64,000 nucleotides of DNA from Lentzea pudingi (GCF_014646255.1 NZ_BMNC01000021.1:1-64000), one strand, 5' to 3'. Counted from the stretch's first letter, positions 17,215-25,615 are shown. Translations and numbers: made by a program. Notes: generated by a model not told the origin, from the sequence alone.

Positions 17215-17541
17215 CTACCAGAGACCGGGTGGCTCGGCCGCCTCGTCCTTGCGGACGTCCTCCCAGCGGTGGTCCCGCAGGTTCACCTTGCCGTCGAGGT
17301 TGGGAACGCCCTCCTCGTGCAGGAGCTGCAGCTGGGTCTCGCGCAGGTGCGGGGCGCAGGTGCCGTCGGCCTTCAGCACCCGTTGCCACGGCAGGTCTCG
17401 GCCGTCCTCGTTGAGGATTCGGCCCACCAGCCGTGGCGACGGGGCCTTCGCCAGATCCGCGATGTCGCCGTAGGTGGCGACTCGTCCGCGAGGGATGGCC
17501 TTGATCATGTCGCGGATTCGCTCGTGGATCTCTTCGTCCAT
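17215..17541 (-). CDS. Alkyltransferase-like protein (ATL)
   Basis: A 108-residue protein of the MGMT/Ogt DNA-binding fold. The alkyl-acceptor motif PCHR is replaced by PWQR (Trp52), the hallmark of ATL proteins, which bind O6-alkylguanine and hand it to nucleotide excision repair rather than transferring the alkyl group. The helix region RVATYGDIADLAKAPSPRLVG and the arginine finger are as expected. The mycobacterial homologue lies in the same conserved neighbourhood. No ribosome binding site; TAGAAT six bases before the ATG suggests a leaderless transcript. The -10 overlaps the end of the large palindrome. Confidence 0.92.
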   Translation of the reverse strand: MDEEIHERIRDMIKAIPRGRVATYGDIADLAKAPSPRLVGRILNEDGRDLPWQRVLKADGTCAPHLRETQLQLLHEEGVPNLDGKVNLRDHRWEDVRKDEAAEPPGLW

Positions 17542-17547
17542 GCGGTG

Positions 17548-17553
17548 ATTCTA
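17548..17553 (-). promoter_or_regulatory. -10 element TAGAAT for the ATL gene
   Basis: On the minus strand TAGAAT lies exactly six bases before the ATG of the ATL gene, placing the transcription start at or next to the ATG. It is a near-consensus -10, with no Shine-Dalgarno sequence. Its first bases are shared with the terminal CTAG of the 165-bp palindrome. Confidence 0.55.
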
Positions 17554-17715
17554 GTGGCGTGACTCAGAACGCTGGCGGCGTATCCGCGCTCAGCAGGGCG
17601 CCTCGCGGCACCGCCCCCACACCCCCGTACAACCAGTACGAGGACGTGGGGGCGGCACCACGATGCACCCGTCTGACCACGAATACACCGGCAACGTTCT
17701 GAGCCACACCACTAG
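17551..17715. repeat. 165-bp quasi-palindrome
   Basis: The whole 165 bases fold back on themselves. Outer ends are CTAGTGG...CCACTAG; ctcagaacg (17563-17571) pairs perfectly with cgttctgag (17695-17703); ccgcccccac (17611-17620) with gtgggggcgg (17646-17655); CGTAC with GTACG at the tip (17626-17640). Most arm mismatches are transitions that become G-U pairs in the minus-strand RNA, so a minus-strand transcript would form one long hairpin. It starts directly after the stop of the hydrolase at 17716 and ends at the ATL promoter. It could be a terminator, a structured 3' UTR or small RNA, or a dispersed palindromic element. Confidence 0.85.
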
Positions 17716-18705
17716 CTAGATCGTCCTCGCCCACTGGGCGACGGCGGCGTGGTAGTCGGGGGCGTTCGGCGCGTAGTTGATCGAGTGGCCGTAACCGTTG
17801 AGGACGTAGGTGTCGAGGCGCGGGACCGCGGGGAAGAACGGGGCCTCGTCCGCCTTCAACGCGGCGGGGCTGGAGCAGTCGCTGCCCATCAGGGGGAGGC
17901 CCGAGCTGCAGAAGTGGGTGTCGTTGCCCACCACCAGGAAGACCGGCACCCTGATCTGGCGCGAGATCGGGATGATCACCGTGTTGAGCAGGATCGTGTC
18001 GACCGCCTCGGTCACGGCGAAGACGTCCTTGGTGGCCTCGTCGAACGAGATCGAGCCCGGGATCAGGGGACCCGGTTTGTGGAACGAGTTGTAGCGGGTG
18101 TTCGGCATCGTGGTGAGGTAGCCGAGGTCCAGGCCCGCCGGGATCATGTTGGCCAGCACCGGGACGACGGTCACGTAGTTCATCTTGTGCGTGAAGCCGG
18201 TGACCAGGACGCCGTCGACGTCGCGGTAGGTGCCCGCCTCGATCATCGCCATCGCCGAGCCGATGGAGTGGCCCGCGACGATCACCTTGGTGAAGCGGGG
18301 TTTCAGGGTATTGATGACCTGGTGGACCGCGCTCGCCTGGGTGGAGGCGGTGACCAGGGCGCTCAGGGGTTTGCTGCTCTTGCCCGTGCCCAGGCGGTCC
18401 AGTGCGAGGGTGGCGAAGCCCGCCTGGTTCTGGGCCTTGGTGAACGAGTGGGTCGACGGTTCGAAGCCCACGTCCCAGTACGTGCGGTCGTAGGTGCCGC
18501 CGGGGATCAGGACCTGCACGGTCTTCGCGCCGTCGGGGACGCAGAGCCTGCCCGCCATCGTCTCCTGCGTGGTGACCAGTGGGGTCAGGCCGATGCGCAC
18601 CGGGTAGGTGACGTCCCGGCAGGAGGTGGCGGCGGAGGCCGGGTGCGGGGCTAAGAGGATTCCGGTGGCGAGCAGCGCTACGGCGCAGAGCCGGCGGAAG
18701 CGCAT
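17716..18705 (-). CDS. Secreted alpha/beta hydrolase, cassette copy A
   Basis: A 329-residue secreted hydrolase. The signal peptide is MRFRRLCAVALLATGILLAP with cleavage after about residue 26 (ASA). Nucleophile elbow GHSIGS (Ser147), conserved DRLGTGKSSKP, and a C-terminal catalytic His in NGYGHSINY. Two Cys pairs probably form disulphides outside the cell (CRD/RLC and FCSS/DCSS). The ATG at 18705 has GGAGG upstream, 17 bases after the P450 stop, so it is co-transcribed with the P450. A paralogue with the same layout lies at 23253-24251. The substrate is unknown; a lipid or secondary-metabolite ester is a guess. Confidence 0.86.
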   Translation of the reverse strand: MRFRRLCAVALLATGILLAPHPASAATSCRDVTYPVRIGLTPLVTTQETMAGRLCVPDGAKTVQVLIPGGTYDRTYWDVGFEPSTHSFTKAQNQAGFATLALDRLGTGKSSKPLSALVTASTQASAVHQVINTLKPRFTKVIVAGHSIGSAMAMIEAGTYRDVDGVLVTGFTHKMNYVTVVPVLANMIPAGLDLGYLTTMPNTRYNSFHKPGPLIPGSISFDEATKDVFAVTEAVDTILLNTVIIPISRQIRVPVFLVVGNDTHFCSSGLPLMGSDCSSPAALKADEAPFFPAVPRLDTYVLNGYGHSINYAPNAPDYHAAVAQWARTI

Positions 18706-18722
18706 GGGGGTACTACCTCCAA

Positions 18723-20033
18723 CTAGTTGCGGGGGACGGCCTTCATGAGCAGGCCGTGGGGGTACGGCGCCGACGTGAACTTCACGCGTGCCGGACGGGT
18801 GGGGACCAGTCGCCAGCGGGCGGCGATCGTGGCGAGGGTGATGACGATCTCGGTCTGGGCGAAGGTGTTGCCCAGGCACTGGCGGTTGCCGCCGCCGAAC
18901 GGGATGAACGCGCCGCGCGGCAGGCCCGCGCTGAACTCAGGGGTCCAGCGGTCGGGCCAGAAGCGGTGCGGCGACGGGAAGTAGCGCTCGTCGTGGTGCA
19001 GGGCGTGGGGGCTGACGATCACCTCGGCGCCCGCCGGCAACGAGACGTCGCCGAGCTGGACCTCGGTCAGCGTCCGGCGCATCACGAACCAGATGGGGTA
19101 CTTCCGCAGGGTCTCCTGCACGATCCGCGCCGTGCAGGTGAGGGACGGGACGTCAGCGAACGTCACCGGGCGGTCGCCCACCACCGAGTCGACCTCGGCG
19201 TGCAGCCGTTGTTCGACCTCCGGGTCGCTGCCCACCTCGTAGAGGGCCCAGGCCAGCGCGATCGCCGTGGTCTCGATGCCCGCGGTGAGCAGGGTCAGGA
19301 CCTCGTCGTAGGTCTGCTGGTCGGTCATGCCGACGCCGTCCTCCTGCGCCAGCAGCAGCATGGACAGGACGTCGCCGGTGTCGCGGCCGTCCGCTCGCCA
19401 GCTCTCGATCACCTGCAGCACCACGGCTTTCATGCGCGCGATGGCCGCGTCGAACCGCCGGTTGCCCGGCAGCGGGAGCTTCTCGATGAACGACGGGGAG
19501 AGCGCGCGGATCATCCCCTGCTGGATGACCGTGAAGATGGACCGGCGGACCTCCTCGACCGCGCGCCTGCCGATCTCCGTCGAGAAGAGCGTCTCGCCGA
19601 CGATGGTGACCGCGAGCTCCTGCATGTCGTTCTCGATGGTGCGGATCTCGCCTGCCTGCCAGCGCGAAGCCAGCGAAGCAGCAGCACGAGCCATCGTCGA
19701 GGCATAGGCTTCAATCCGTTCCCGATGGAACGCCGGTTGCATCATCCGGCGCTGGCGCAGGTGGTACTCGCCGTTCGACAGCAGCAGTCCCGTCCCCAGG
19801 TAGGGCTGGAACTTGTCGAACATGGCGCCCTTGCGGAACTTCGACCCCTGCGACACGAGAACTTCGTGTGCCAGCGCAGGGCTGGTGACGAAGTGCGCGT
19901 GCAGCGGGCCGAGGTCGAGGCGCACGACGTCGCCGTGTTCGTGCAGCGCGTCGGTGAACCTGGCGCGCCGCGCGAGCATCGACGGGGTGTGCCCGAGCAA
20001 CGGCCATCGGTGGGGAGCCACCGGGACGGGCAT
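18723..20033 (-). CDS. Cytochrome P450, cassette copy A
   Basis: A 436-residue soluble P450. The heme loop is FGGGNRQCLG (Cys near 386), the I-helix motif AGIETT, and the K-helix ExxR is ETLRKYP. It resembles bacterial members fed by separate ferredoxins; no redox partner is encoded nearby. The ATG at 20033 (MPVPVAP) has AGGAG five bases upstream and aligns with the paralogue at 25582; a longer in-frame reading of 489 residues would run through the conserved promoter blocks and is rejected. A minus-strand -10 TAGGGT lies at 20072-20077. Substrate unknown. Confidence 0.9.
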   Translation of the reverse strand: MPVPVAPHRWPLLGHTPSMLARRARFTDALHEHGDVVRLDLGPLHAHFVTSPALAHEVLVSQGSKFRKGAMFDKFQPYLGTGLLLSNGEYHLRQRRMMQPAFHRERIEAYASTMARAAASLASRWQAGEIRTIENDMQELAVTIVGETLFSTEIGRRAVEEVRRSIFTVIQQGMIRALSPSFIEKLPLPGNRRFDAAIARMKAVVLQVIESWRADGRDTGDVLSMLLLAQEDGVGMTDQQTYDEVLTLLTAGIETTAIALAWALYEVGSDPEVEQRLHAEVDSVVGDRPVTFADVPSLTCTARIVQETLRKYPIWFVMRRTLTEVQLGDVSLPAGAEVIVSPHALHHDERYFPSPHRFWPDRWTPEFSAGLPRGAFIPFGGGNRQCLGNTFAQTEIVITLATIAARWRLVPTRPARVKFTSAPYPHGLLMKAVPRN

Positions 20034-20069
20034 CCGGACTCCTGAGGAGTTGGGCCGAATGGGGATGGA

Positions 20070-20176
20070 CCACCCTAGGAGCCGTTTGGGGTAAGACGAC
20101 AGTGCCTGAACGGGTGGTTCGGCGTCACTCTGATGGTGCAGTGCGCGCGGCGCGCGGGTGACTAAGCTCGTGCGTC
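20070..20176. promoter_or_regulatory. Divergent promoter region, cassette copy A
   Basis: Three blocks are conserved with the copy B region at 25616-25723. Block 1 (20070-20085) holds the P450 -10, TAGGGT on the minus strand. Block 2 (20098-20117, GACAGTGCCtGAaCGGGTGG) lies midway and may be a shared regulator site. Block 3 (20159-20176, TGACTAAGCTcGTGCGTC) holds the methyltransferase -10 TAAGCT. Spacing between blocks 2 and 3 is 61 bases here and 62 in copy B. Confidence 0.65.
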
Positions 20177-20215
20177 TTCCCCGACGAGCCACGCACGACC
20201 TAAGAGGTGTTTCCC

Positions 20216-21034
20216 GTGGCAGAGACCCAGAACTGGGTTCCGCTCGGCATCGACACGAACGTCCCGAGCATGGCCCGCGTCTACGACTACATCCTCGGCG
20301 GCGCCCACAACTTCGCCGCGGACCGGCAGGTCGGCGGCCAGATCGAGAAGCTGGTGCCGGGCCTGCCCAGCGTCGCCAGACTCAACCGCCGGTTCCTCGG
20401 CAGGGCGGTGAACTTCCTCATGGACCAGGGGATTCGCCAGTTCCTCGACATCGGGTCCGGCATCCCGACCGTCGCGAACGTGCACGAGGTCGCCCAGGAA
20501 CGCGACCCCGCCGCGCGCGTCGTCTACGTCGACAAGGACCCGGTCGCCGTCGCCCACAGCCAGTTGTTGTTGGCTGACAACGAAAACGCCGCCATCGTGC
20601 AGGCCGACATGCGCGAACCGGAGGTCGTGCTGTCGAGCCCCGAGGTCGCGAGGTTGCTGCGCCTCGACGAACCGGTGGGGCTGTTGATGCTGCTCATGAT
20701 GCATTGGGTGCCCGATGAGGACGGTCCGGAGAAGCTCGTCGCGCACTACCGCGACGCGCTGCCCGCCGGCAGCTTCCTCGTGATGACGCACGTGGCCAAG
20801 GACCAGATCGACGACAGCGTCGACGAGGCCGCCGCGGTCGTGAACCGGAGCAGGAGCGCCGACCAGATGCACATGCGCGACCACGCGCGGGTCAGTGCGC
20901 TGTTCGACGGATTTTCGCTGGTGGAGCCCGGTTTGGTCGGCTGCGGGGAGTGGCGGCCGGACGGACCTGGGGATTTCGCTGACGAGGCGTCGATGAACAT
21001 GTTCTTGTACGCTGGGGTCGGTCGTAAGGACTGA
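20216..21034 (+). CDS. SAM-dependent methyltransferase (DUF574 type), cassette copy A
   Basis: A 272-residue Methyltransf_19/DUF574 family protein, abundant in actinomycetes. SAM-site motif QFLDIGSGIPTVANVHEVA, acidic residue in VVYVDKDPVAVAH, and the characteristic start NWVPLGIDTNVPSMARVYDY. The target molecule is unknown for the family. I chose the GTG at 20216 because AAGAGG lies eight bases upstream; the GTG at 20207 overlaps that ribosome binding site. It is divergent from the P450 and 102 bases upstream of a GGDEF/EAL gene, which has its own promoter-like box. Confidence 0.87.
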   Translation: MAETQNWVPLGIDTNVPSMARVYDYILGGAHNFAADRQVGGQIEKLVPGLPSVARLNRRFLGRAVNFLMDQGIRQFLDIGSGIPTVANVHEVAQERDPAARVVYVDKDPVAVAHSQLLLADNENAAIVQADMREPEVVLSSPEVARLLRLDEPVGLLMLLMMHWVPDEDGPEKLVAHYRDALPAGSFLVMTHVAKDQIDDSVDEAAAVVNRSRSADQMHMRDHARVSALFDGFSLVEPGLVGCGEWRPDGPGDFADEASMNMFLYAGVGRKD

Positions 21035-21090
21035 AACCACGCTGTAGTGTCGGAGGATCACACGGTTGGCGCAATGGGCGTCGACTGCCG

Positions 21091-21108
21091 GTGGGTAAAC
21101 TGCCGGAC
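21091..21108 (+). promoter_or_regulatory. Conserved 18-bp promoter box, copy A
   Basis: GTGGGTAAACTGCCGGAC is identical to 26641-26658 in copy B, and in both copies it lies 46-48 bases before the GGDEF/EAL start codon. It contains a -10-like TAAACT (21096-21101). The flanking sequence has diverged, so the box is under constraint. Confidence 0.6.
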
Positions 21109-21136
21109 ACTCTCCAACCCATACAGGGCAACGGGA

Positions 21137-23221
21137 ATGACGAAACCGAGCCGAAGACCCGATGCCGCTCCACCCGAGGACACCACCGCCGTCCGTGCGC
21201 GAGAAGCCTTGTCGCGCAAGTGGAGCTACCTGCTCAGCAGCGTCGTCGTAGTCGCGCTGAGCAGAGAGGAGCTGGACGCCGAACTGGGCGCCCAGCTCGA
21301 CGCATTGTGCGCGGCGCTGCACAGCGAACCGTTCGACCCTGCTCCGTTCGAGGAGGTCGGCGAACGGCTCGTCGCTCTCGGCTACGTCAACGAGCCCGGG
21401 CTGAAGCGCACGGTCGACGTGCTCGGCAAAGGCTTGCTGGCGCTGGAGGAGTTCCGCTCGAGCGACCAGCACACGGTCCGCGTGGTGGGCGGGATCGGCG
21501 CGCTGACGTGCGGCTTCACCGCCGCGAGAGCACGCGCGATCCTGGACCAGCAGGAGAGCATGCAGCGCTCGCTGCTCAAGGCCGCCCACGACGCGCAACG
21601 GGACCAGCGCCAGAGCGAGGCGAAGTTCGAGGGCATCGCGTCCTCGTCCACCAACGGCGTCCTGATCGTCGGCCTCGACGGAAGACTGGCCTGGGGCAAC
21701 GAGTCGATCGGCGTGATCATCGGACGTCCGCCCGAGCCGGGCACCCGTCTCGTCGAGCTCATCGCACCGACCTCGATCGTCGTGTTCCGCGAGATGATGG
21801 AGACGGTCCTCTCCGAGCGCGGCGAGTTCGAGCGCGAACCGATGCAACTCGTGCGCGGTGACGGCGAGTTCGCCAAGGTGACGCTCACGGCGTCGCTGCT
21901 CAGGGACGACGAGGGCCAGGCCAGCCACGTCCTCGTGATGGCGGACGACGACACGGAACTTGCTCTGTTGCAAGGAGAACTGCGTCGTCAGTCGCTGCAC
22001 GACGTGCTGACCGGGCTGCCGAACAGGCAGTTCTTCACCACCCACCTCGAGACGGTGCTGCGCAGGGCCGATCCCGAGTTCGGGGTGACGGTCCTCCACC
22101 TCGACCTCGACGCGTTCGGCCTGGTGTGCAACAGCCTCGGCGCACGGGTCGGCGAGCACCTGCTCCAGCACGTCGCCCGCAGGCTGCGGGCCGTGATGTC
22201 GCACGAGAAGTCCATGGTCGCGCGGTTCGACGGCGACGAGTTCGGCATCGTCGTGGAGAACACGGCGCGCACGCCGGACGTCGCGACCACGATGGCGAAC
22301 ATCAACGCCGACCTGGGCGAACCGACCTATGTGGACGGTCACGGCCTGGCGGTGTCGGTGAGCGCGGGCGTGGTGCACCGTCCGCCGGCCGACGTCGACC
22401 CGGTCGAACTGCTGCGCACGGCCGACCTGGCGCTGCGGCAGGCCAAGCGCGACCGCCGCGGCCAGTGGGAGTTGTTCCACGCCAGCGAGGACGCCACCGG
22501 ACGTCGTGACGCGGCTCTGGCCGTCGTGATGCCGGGAGCGTGGGAACAGGGCGACATCGGCGTCGTCTACCAGCCCGTGCGCGACCTGGCGACCGGCGGC
22601 CTCGCCGGCGTGGAGGCGTTGCTGCACTGGGATCTCTCGGACAGGTGTGCCGTGCTCGCGGACGAGAGCGGGCTCATCCTGCCGATGGGCGAGTGGCTGA
22701 TCAGGATCGCCACCGGCCAGGCCCAGTGGTGGCGCCAGCGCGGCGAGCTCGACCAGCAGTTCGGCGTGCGGCTCACGCACCACCAGTCGACCGACGCGGA
22801 CCTGGTGTCACGGGTGTCGAAGGTGCTGGAGGAAACGGCGATGCCGGCCGCCAGGCTGACGCTGAGCATGCCGGTCGGCGTGCTGGGCGTGGCCGTCGCG
22901 GCGGACAACCTGGGCACGCTCGCGGACATGGGCGTCCGGATCGCCCTCGACGACTTCGGGCTCGGCCCGCGCGACCTGGCCTGGCTCTCGGCGCTGCCGG
23001 TGGTGTCCGTGCTGGTGCCGGAGGACCTGGTGCGCAGGCAGGATCCCCGCTCCGCCGCGCTGGTCCCGGCCGTCCACGAGCTGGGCGTGAACCTCTGCGT
23101 GGACGGCATCGAGTCCGCCGAGCAGGAGAAGTGGTGGACGGAAGTGGGCGCCGACCTCGCGACCGGCGCCCACTACGGCTCCCCGCTCGACGCGGGGGCG
23201 TTCCTGCGGAAGATCAGTTAG
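21137..23221 (+). CDS. PAS-GGDEF-EAL protein, cassette copy A
   Basis: A 694-residue cytosolic c-di-GMP-type signalling protein with no membrane segment. A helical N-terminal sensor region (1-160) is followed by PAS (about 162-280, SSTNGVLIVGLDGRLAWGNE), GGDEF (282-445) and EAL (455-690). The diguanylate cyclase motif is changed to DGDEF (365-369) and no RxxD I-site is seen. The EAL motif survives as VEALLHW, but the LKID-type lysine is absent and AEGVE reads VDGIES, so phosphodiesterase activity is doubtful. It may be a c-di-GMP or nucleotide sensor. Start at ATG 21137, aligned with copy B. Confidence 0.88.
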   Translation: MTKPSRRPDAAPPEDTTAVRAREALSRKWSYLLSSVVVVALSREELDAELGAQLDALCAALHSEPFDPAPFEEVGERLVALGYVNEPGLKRTVDVLGKGLLALEEFRSSDQHTVRVVGGIGALTCGFTAARARAILDQQESMQRSLLKAAHDAQRDQRQSEAKFEGIASSSTNGVLIVGLDGRLAWGNESIGVIIGRPPEPGTRLVELIAPTSIVVFREMMETVLSERGEFEREPMQLVRGDGEFAKVTLTASLLRDDEGQASHVLVMADDDTELALLQGELRRQSLHDVLTGLPNRQFFTTHLETVLRRADPEFGVTVLHLDLDAFGLVCNSLGARVGEHLLQHVARRLRAVMSHEKSMVARFDGDEFGIVVENTARTPDVATTMANINADLGEPTYVDGHGLAVSVSAGVVHRPPADVDPVELLRTADLALRQAKRDRRGQWELFHASEDATGRRDAALAVVMPGAWEQGDIGVVYQPVRDLATGGLAGVEALLHWDLSDRCAVLADESGLILPMGEWLIRIATGQAQWWRQRGELDQQFGVRLTHHQSTDADLVSRVSKVLEETAMPAARLTLSMPVGVLGVAVAADNLGTLADMGVRIALDDFGLGPRDLAWLSALPVVSVLVPEDLVRRQDPRSAALVPAVHELGVNLCVDGIESAEQEKWWTEVGADLATGAHYGSPLDAGAFLRKIS

Positions 23222-23255
23222 TGGTGGCCCGGAAGGGTGCCGGGCCACACCACTA
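23219..23255. terminator. Bidirectional terminator between cassette copies
   Basis: tagtggtggcccgg (23219-23232) pairs with ccgggccacaccacta (23240-23255) apart from a two-base bulge. The hairpin includes both stop codons: TAG of the GGDEF/EAL gene at 23219 and, on the minus strand, the stop of the hydrolase at 23253. Its outer sequence TAGTGGTGTGGC on the minus strand matches the start of the 165-bp palindrome after hydrolase copy A. Confidence 0.75.
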
Positions 23256-24251
23256 GATCCCGCGCTGCCACTCGATCATGGCCGAGTGGTAGCGGCCGGC
23301 CGTCCTGGTGTCGAAGTTGAAGACGTGCCCGTACCCGTTGACGACGAAGCCGTCGACGCGCGGTGCCTTGGGGTAGAACGGCTTCTCGGACCTGACCAGC
23401 GCCGCGGCGGACGAGCAGTCGGCACCGAGCGGCGGGGTGCCGCAGAAGTAGTCGGCCGAGGTCTGGACGGTCATCACCGGCACGTTGATGAGGGCGCTCA
23501 CCGGCAGCACGAGGTTCGACATCAGCGCGGTGGTGACGAACTCGCTCGCCGAGACGACGTCCTTCGTGGCCTCGTCGAGGGCGTTCACGGCGGGGATGCT
23601 CGGGCCCGGCGCGTGGAACATGGTGTAGCGCGAGCCCGGCGCCGTCGTCAGGTAGCCGACGTCGAGACCTCGCAGGCTGAGCTTCGGGTCGATCACCGCG
23701 GGGATCAGGTTCGTCAGCGCGGGCACGGCCCTGACGTAGTCCCACTGGTGGGTCATGCCGGTGACCAGCACGCCGTCGACGTCGCGGTACCGGCCCGCCT
23801 CCGCCATCGCGATGGCCGAGCCGATGGAGTGCCCGCCGACGAGGACCTTCGAGAACCGCGGGCGCAGCTTCTGGATGATCTGGTGCACCGCCTCGGCCTG
23901 GTTCGGCACGTCGACGAGGATGCTCAACGGCTTGGAGCTCTTGCCGGAGCCGATCCGGTCGACCGCCATCGTGGCGATGCCCGCGCTGTTCATCGCGCGC
24001 GTGACCGACCGGGTCTCGCCCTCGACCGGGATGTCCCAGTAGCCACTGGTGTACGTGCCACCGGGAACGAGCACCTGAACGGTCTTGGCTCCCTGCGGGA
24101 CGCACAGCCTGCCGTACATCGTCTGCCGGATGAGCCCGAACTGAACGGGCGTGTACACGTCCTCGCAGGTGGTCGGGGCAGCGCTGGCCGGCGCGGGAAC
24201 CGGCAGGAGGGCAGCGAGCAGCACGGCGGCACAGAGCCGGCGGAAACGCAT
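23253..24251 (-). CDS. Secreted alpha/beta hydrolase, cassette copy B
   Basis: A 332-residue paralogue of the hydrolase at 17716-18705, alignable along its length. The signal peptide MRFRRLCAAVLLAALLPVPA ends near residue 24 (ASA). Shared features include RLCVPQGAKTVQVLVPGGTY, RIGSGKSSKP, nucleophile elbow GHSIGS and VNGYGHVFNF near the C-terminus. The Cys positions match copy A. The ATG has GGAGG upstream in the same context as copy A (GGAGGTTGTTCCCCC) and lies 17 bases from the P450 stop, the same gap as in copy A. Confidence 0.87.
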   Translation of the reverse strand: MRFRRLCAAVLLAALLPVPAPASAAPTTCEDVYTPVQFGLIRQTMYGRLCVPQGAKTVQVLVPGGTYTSGYWDIPVEGETRSVTRAMNSAGIATMAVDRIGSGKSSKPLSILVDVPNQAEAVHQIIQKLRPRFSKVLVGGHSIGSAIAMAEAGRYRDVDGVLVTGMTHQWDYVRAVPALTNLIPAVIDPKLSLRGLDVGYLTTAPGSRYTMFHAPGPSIPAVNALDEATKDVVSASEFVTTALMSNLVLPVSALINVPVMTVQTSADYFCGTPPLGADCSSAAALVRSEKPFYPKAPRVDGFVVNGYGHVFNFDTRTAGRYHSAMIEWQRGI

Positions 24252-24268
24252 GGGGGAACAACCTCCAG

Positions 24269-25582
24269 CTAGCGGGGGACGACCTTCATCATCAGGTCGT
24301 TGGGGTAGGCCGCGTTCGTGAACTTGGTGCGCACGGGCCGGTCGGGGACCAGCCGGTAGCGGGCGCAGACCGTCGCCACGACGACGGCGATCTCGGTCAG
24401 CGCGAAGTGGTTTCCGATGCACTGGTGGATGCCGCCGCCGAACGGCACGAACGCGCCCTTGGGCAGCCGCTTCGCGCGTTCGGGGGTCCAGCGGTCCGGG
24501 TCGAAGCGTTCGGGGTCCGGGAAGTTCTCCGGGTCGTGGTGCATGGTGTGCGGGCTGAGGATCACCTCGGTGCCGGCCGGCAGCACGGCGCCACCGAGCA
24601 CGACCTCCTCGGCGGTGCGGCGCATGACGAGCCAGAGCGGGTACTTGCGCAGGACCTCCTGTGCGACCTGGCCCAGGTACGTCAGCCTCGGCACGTCGTC
24701 GATCGTCACCGCGCGCCCGGCCAGCACCTCGTCGACCTCCGCCACCACCCGTCGTTCGACCTCGGGGTTCGCGGCGATCTCGTGGAAGATCCAGGCCAGC
24801 GCGAGCGCGGTGGTCTCGATGCCCGCGGTGAGCAGCGTGATGACCTCGTCGAAGACCTGCTCGCCGGTCATCGGTTCGCCGGTGTCGGAGTCCTTGGCCC
24901 GCAACAGGGTCGACAGCAGGTCGCCGTGGTCGGTGTCGTCGTCGCGGCGGCTCTCGATGACCTCGGTCACGATGGCCCGCATCCGGGCGATGGCCTCGTC
25001 GAATTCGCGGTTGGCCGGGATGGGCAGCTTCTCGACGAACCCCGGCGAGAGCGCGCGCAGGATGCCGTTCCTGATGATCACGAAGACCGAGCGGCGGGAC
25101 TCGTCGATCGCCTTCCTGCCGATCTCGGCGGAGAACAGCGCCTCGCCGACGATCGTGACCGCCAGGCCCTGCATGTCGGCCTCGAGCTGCCTGATGTCGC
25201 CGGGACGCCACCCGTCCAGCAGGTCGAGCGTCGCGCGGAGCATGGTGTTCGCGTAACCGGCGATCCGGTCGCGGTGGAACGCCGGCTGCACCATCCGGCG
25301 CTGGCGCAGGTGGAAGGCCCCGCTCGACACCGCCAGGCCGTTGCCGACGAACGGGCGGAACTTGTCGTACATCCGGCCTTTGTGGAACTTCGGCGCGTCG
25401 GTGACCAGCACCTGGTGCGTCAAAGCCGGACTGGCGACGAAATAGGCGCGCATCGGCCCGAGGTGTACTTCGACCAGATCACCCTGGTCGCGTAAATTCC
25501 CGGTGAATGCGAATCTTTTCCTGAGCATTGGCAACGAATGCCCGAGAAATGGCAGCCGACCGGGTGCCACCGGGACGGACAT
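24269..25582 (-). CDS. Cytochrome P450, cassette copy B
   Basis: A 437-residue paralogue of the P450 at 18723-20033. Heme loop FGGGIHQCIG (Cys near 388), I-helix AGIETT, K-helix EVLRKYP. Two adjacent ATG codons are present (25585 and 25582). The second is preferred because GAGGAG lies five bases away, as in copy A, and MSVPVAP aligns with MPVPVAP. Minus-strand -10 TAGGGT at 25618-25623. No ferredoxin gene nearby. It probably acts with the secreted hydrolase in the same unidentified pathway as copy A, perhaps on a different substrate. Confidence 0.9.
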   Translation of the reverse strand: MSVPVAPGRLPFLGHSLPMLRKRFAFTGNLRDQGDLVEVHLGPMRAYFVASPALTHQVLVTDAPKFHKGRMYDKFRPFVGNGLAVSSGAFHLRQRRMVQPAFHRDRIAGYANTMLRATLDLLDGWRPGDIRQLEADMQGLAVTIVGEALFSAEIGRKAIDESRRSVFVIIRNGILRALSPGFVEKLPIPANREFDEAIARMRAIVTEVIESRRDDDTDHGDLLSTLLRAKDSDTGEPMTGEQVFDEVITLLTAGIETTALALAWIFHEIAANPEVERRVVAEVDEVLAGRAVTIDDVPRLTYLGQVAQEVLRKYPLWLVMRRTAEEVVLGGAVLPAGTEVILSPHTMHHDPENFPDPERFDPDRWTPERAKRLPKGAFVPFGGGIHQCIGNHFALTEIAVVVATVCARYRLVPDRPVRTKFTNAAYPNDLMMKVVPR

Positions 25583-25615
25583 CATCGCTCCTCGCGAGGT
25601 GGTGAAGAGATCGGG

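Noticed and set aside
17551..17715. Insertion sequence or integron attachment site
   Set aside because: No transposase, no target-site duplication recognised, and the palindrome is arm-to-arm throughout rather than having terminal repeats only.
18723..20192. A 489-residue P450 reading with a 53-residue extension
   Set aside because: The extension covers the conserved promoter blocks, has no equivalent in the paralogue, and the internal ATG has a good ribosome binding site.
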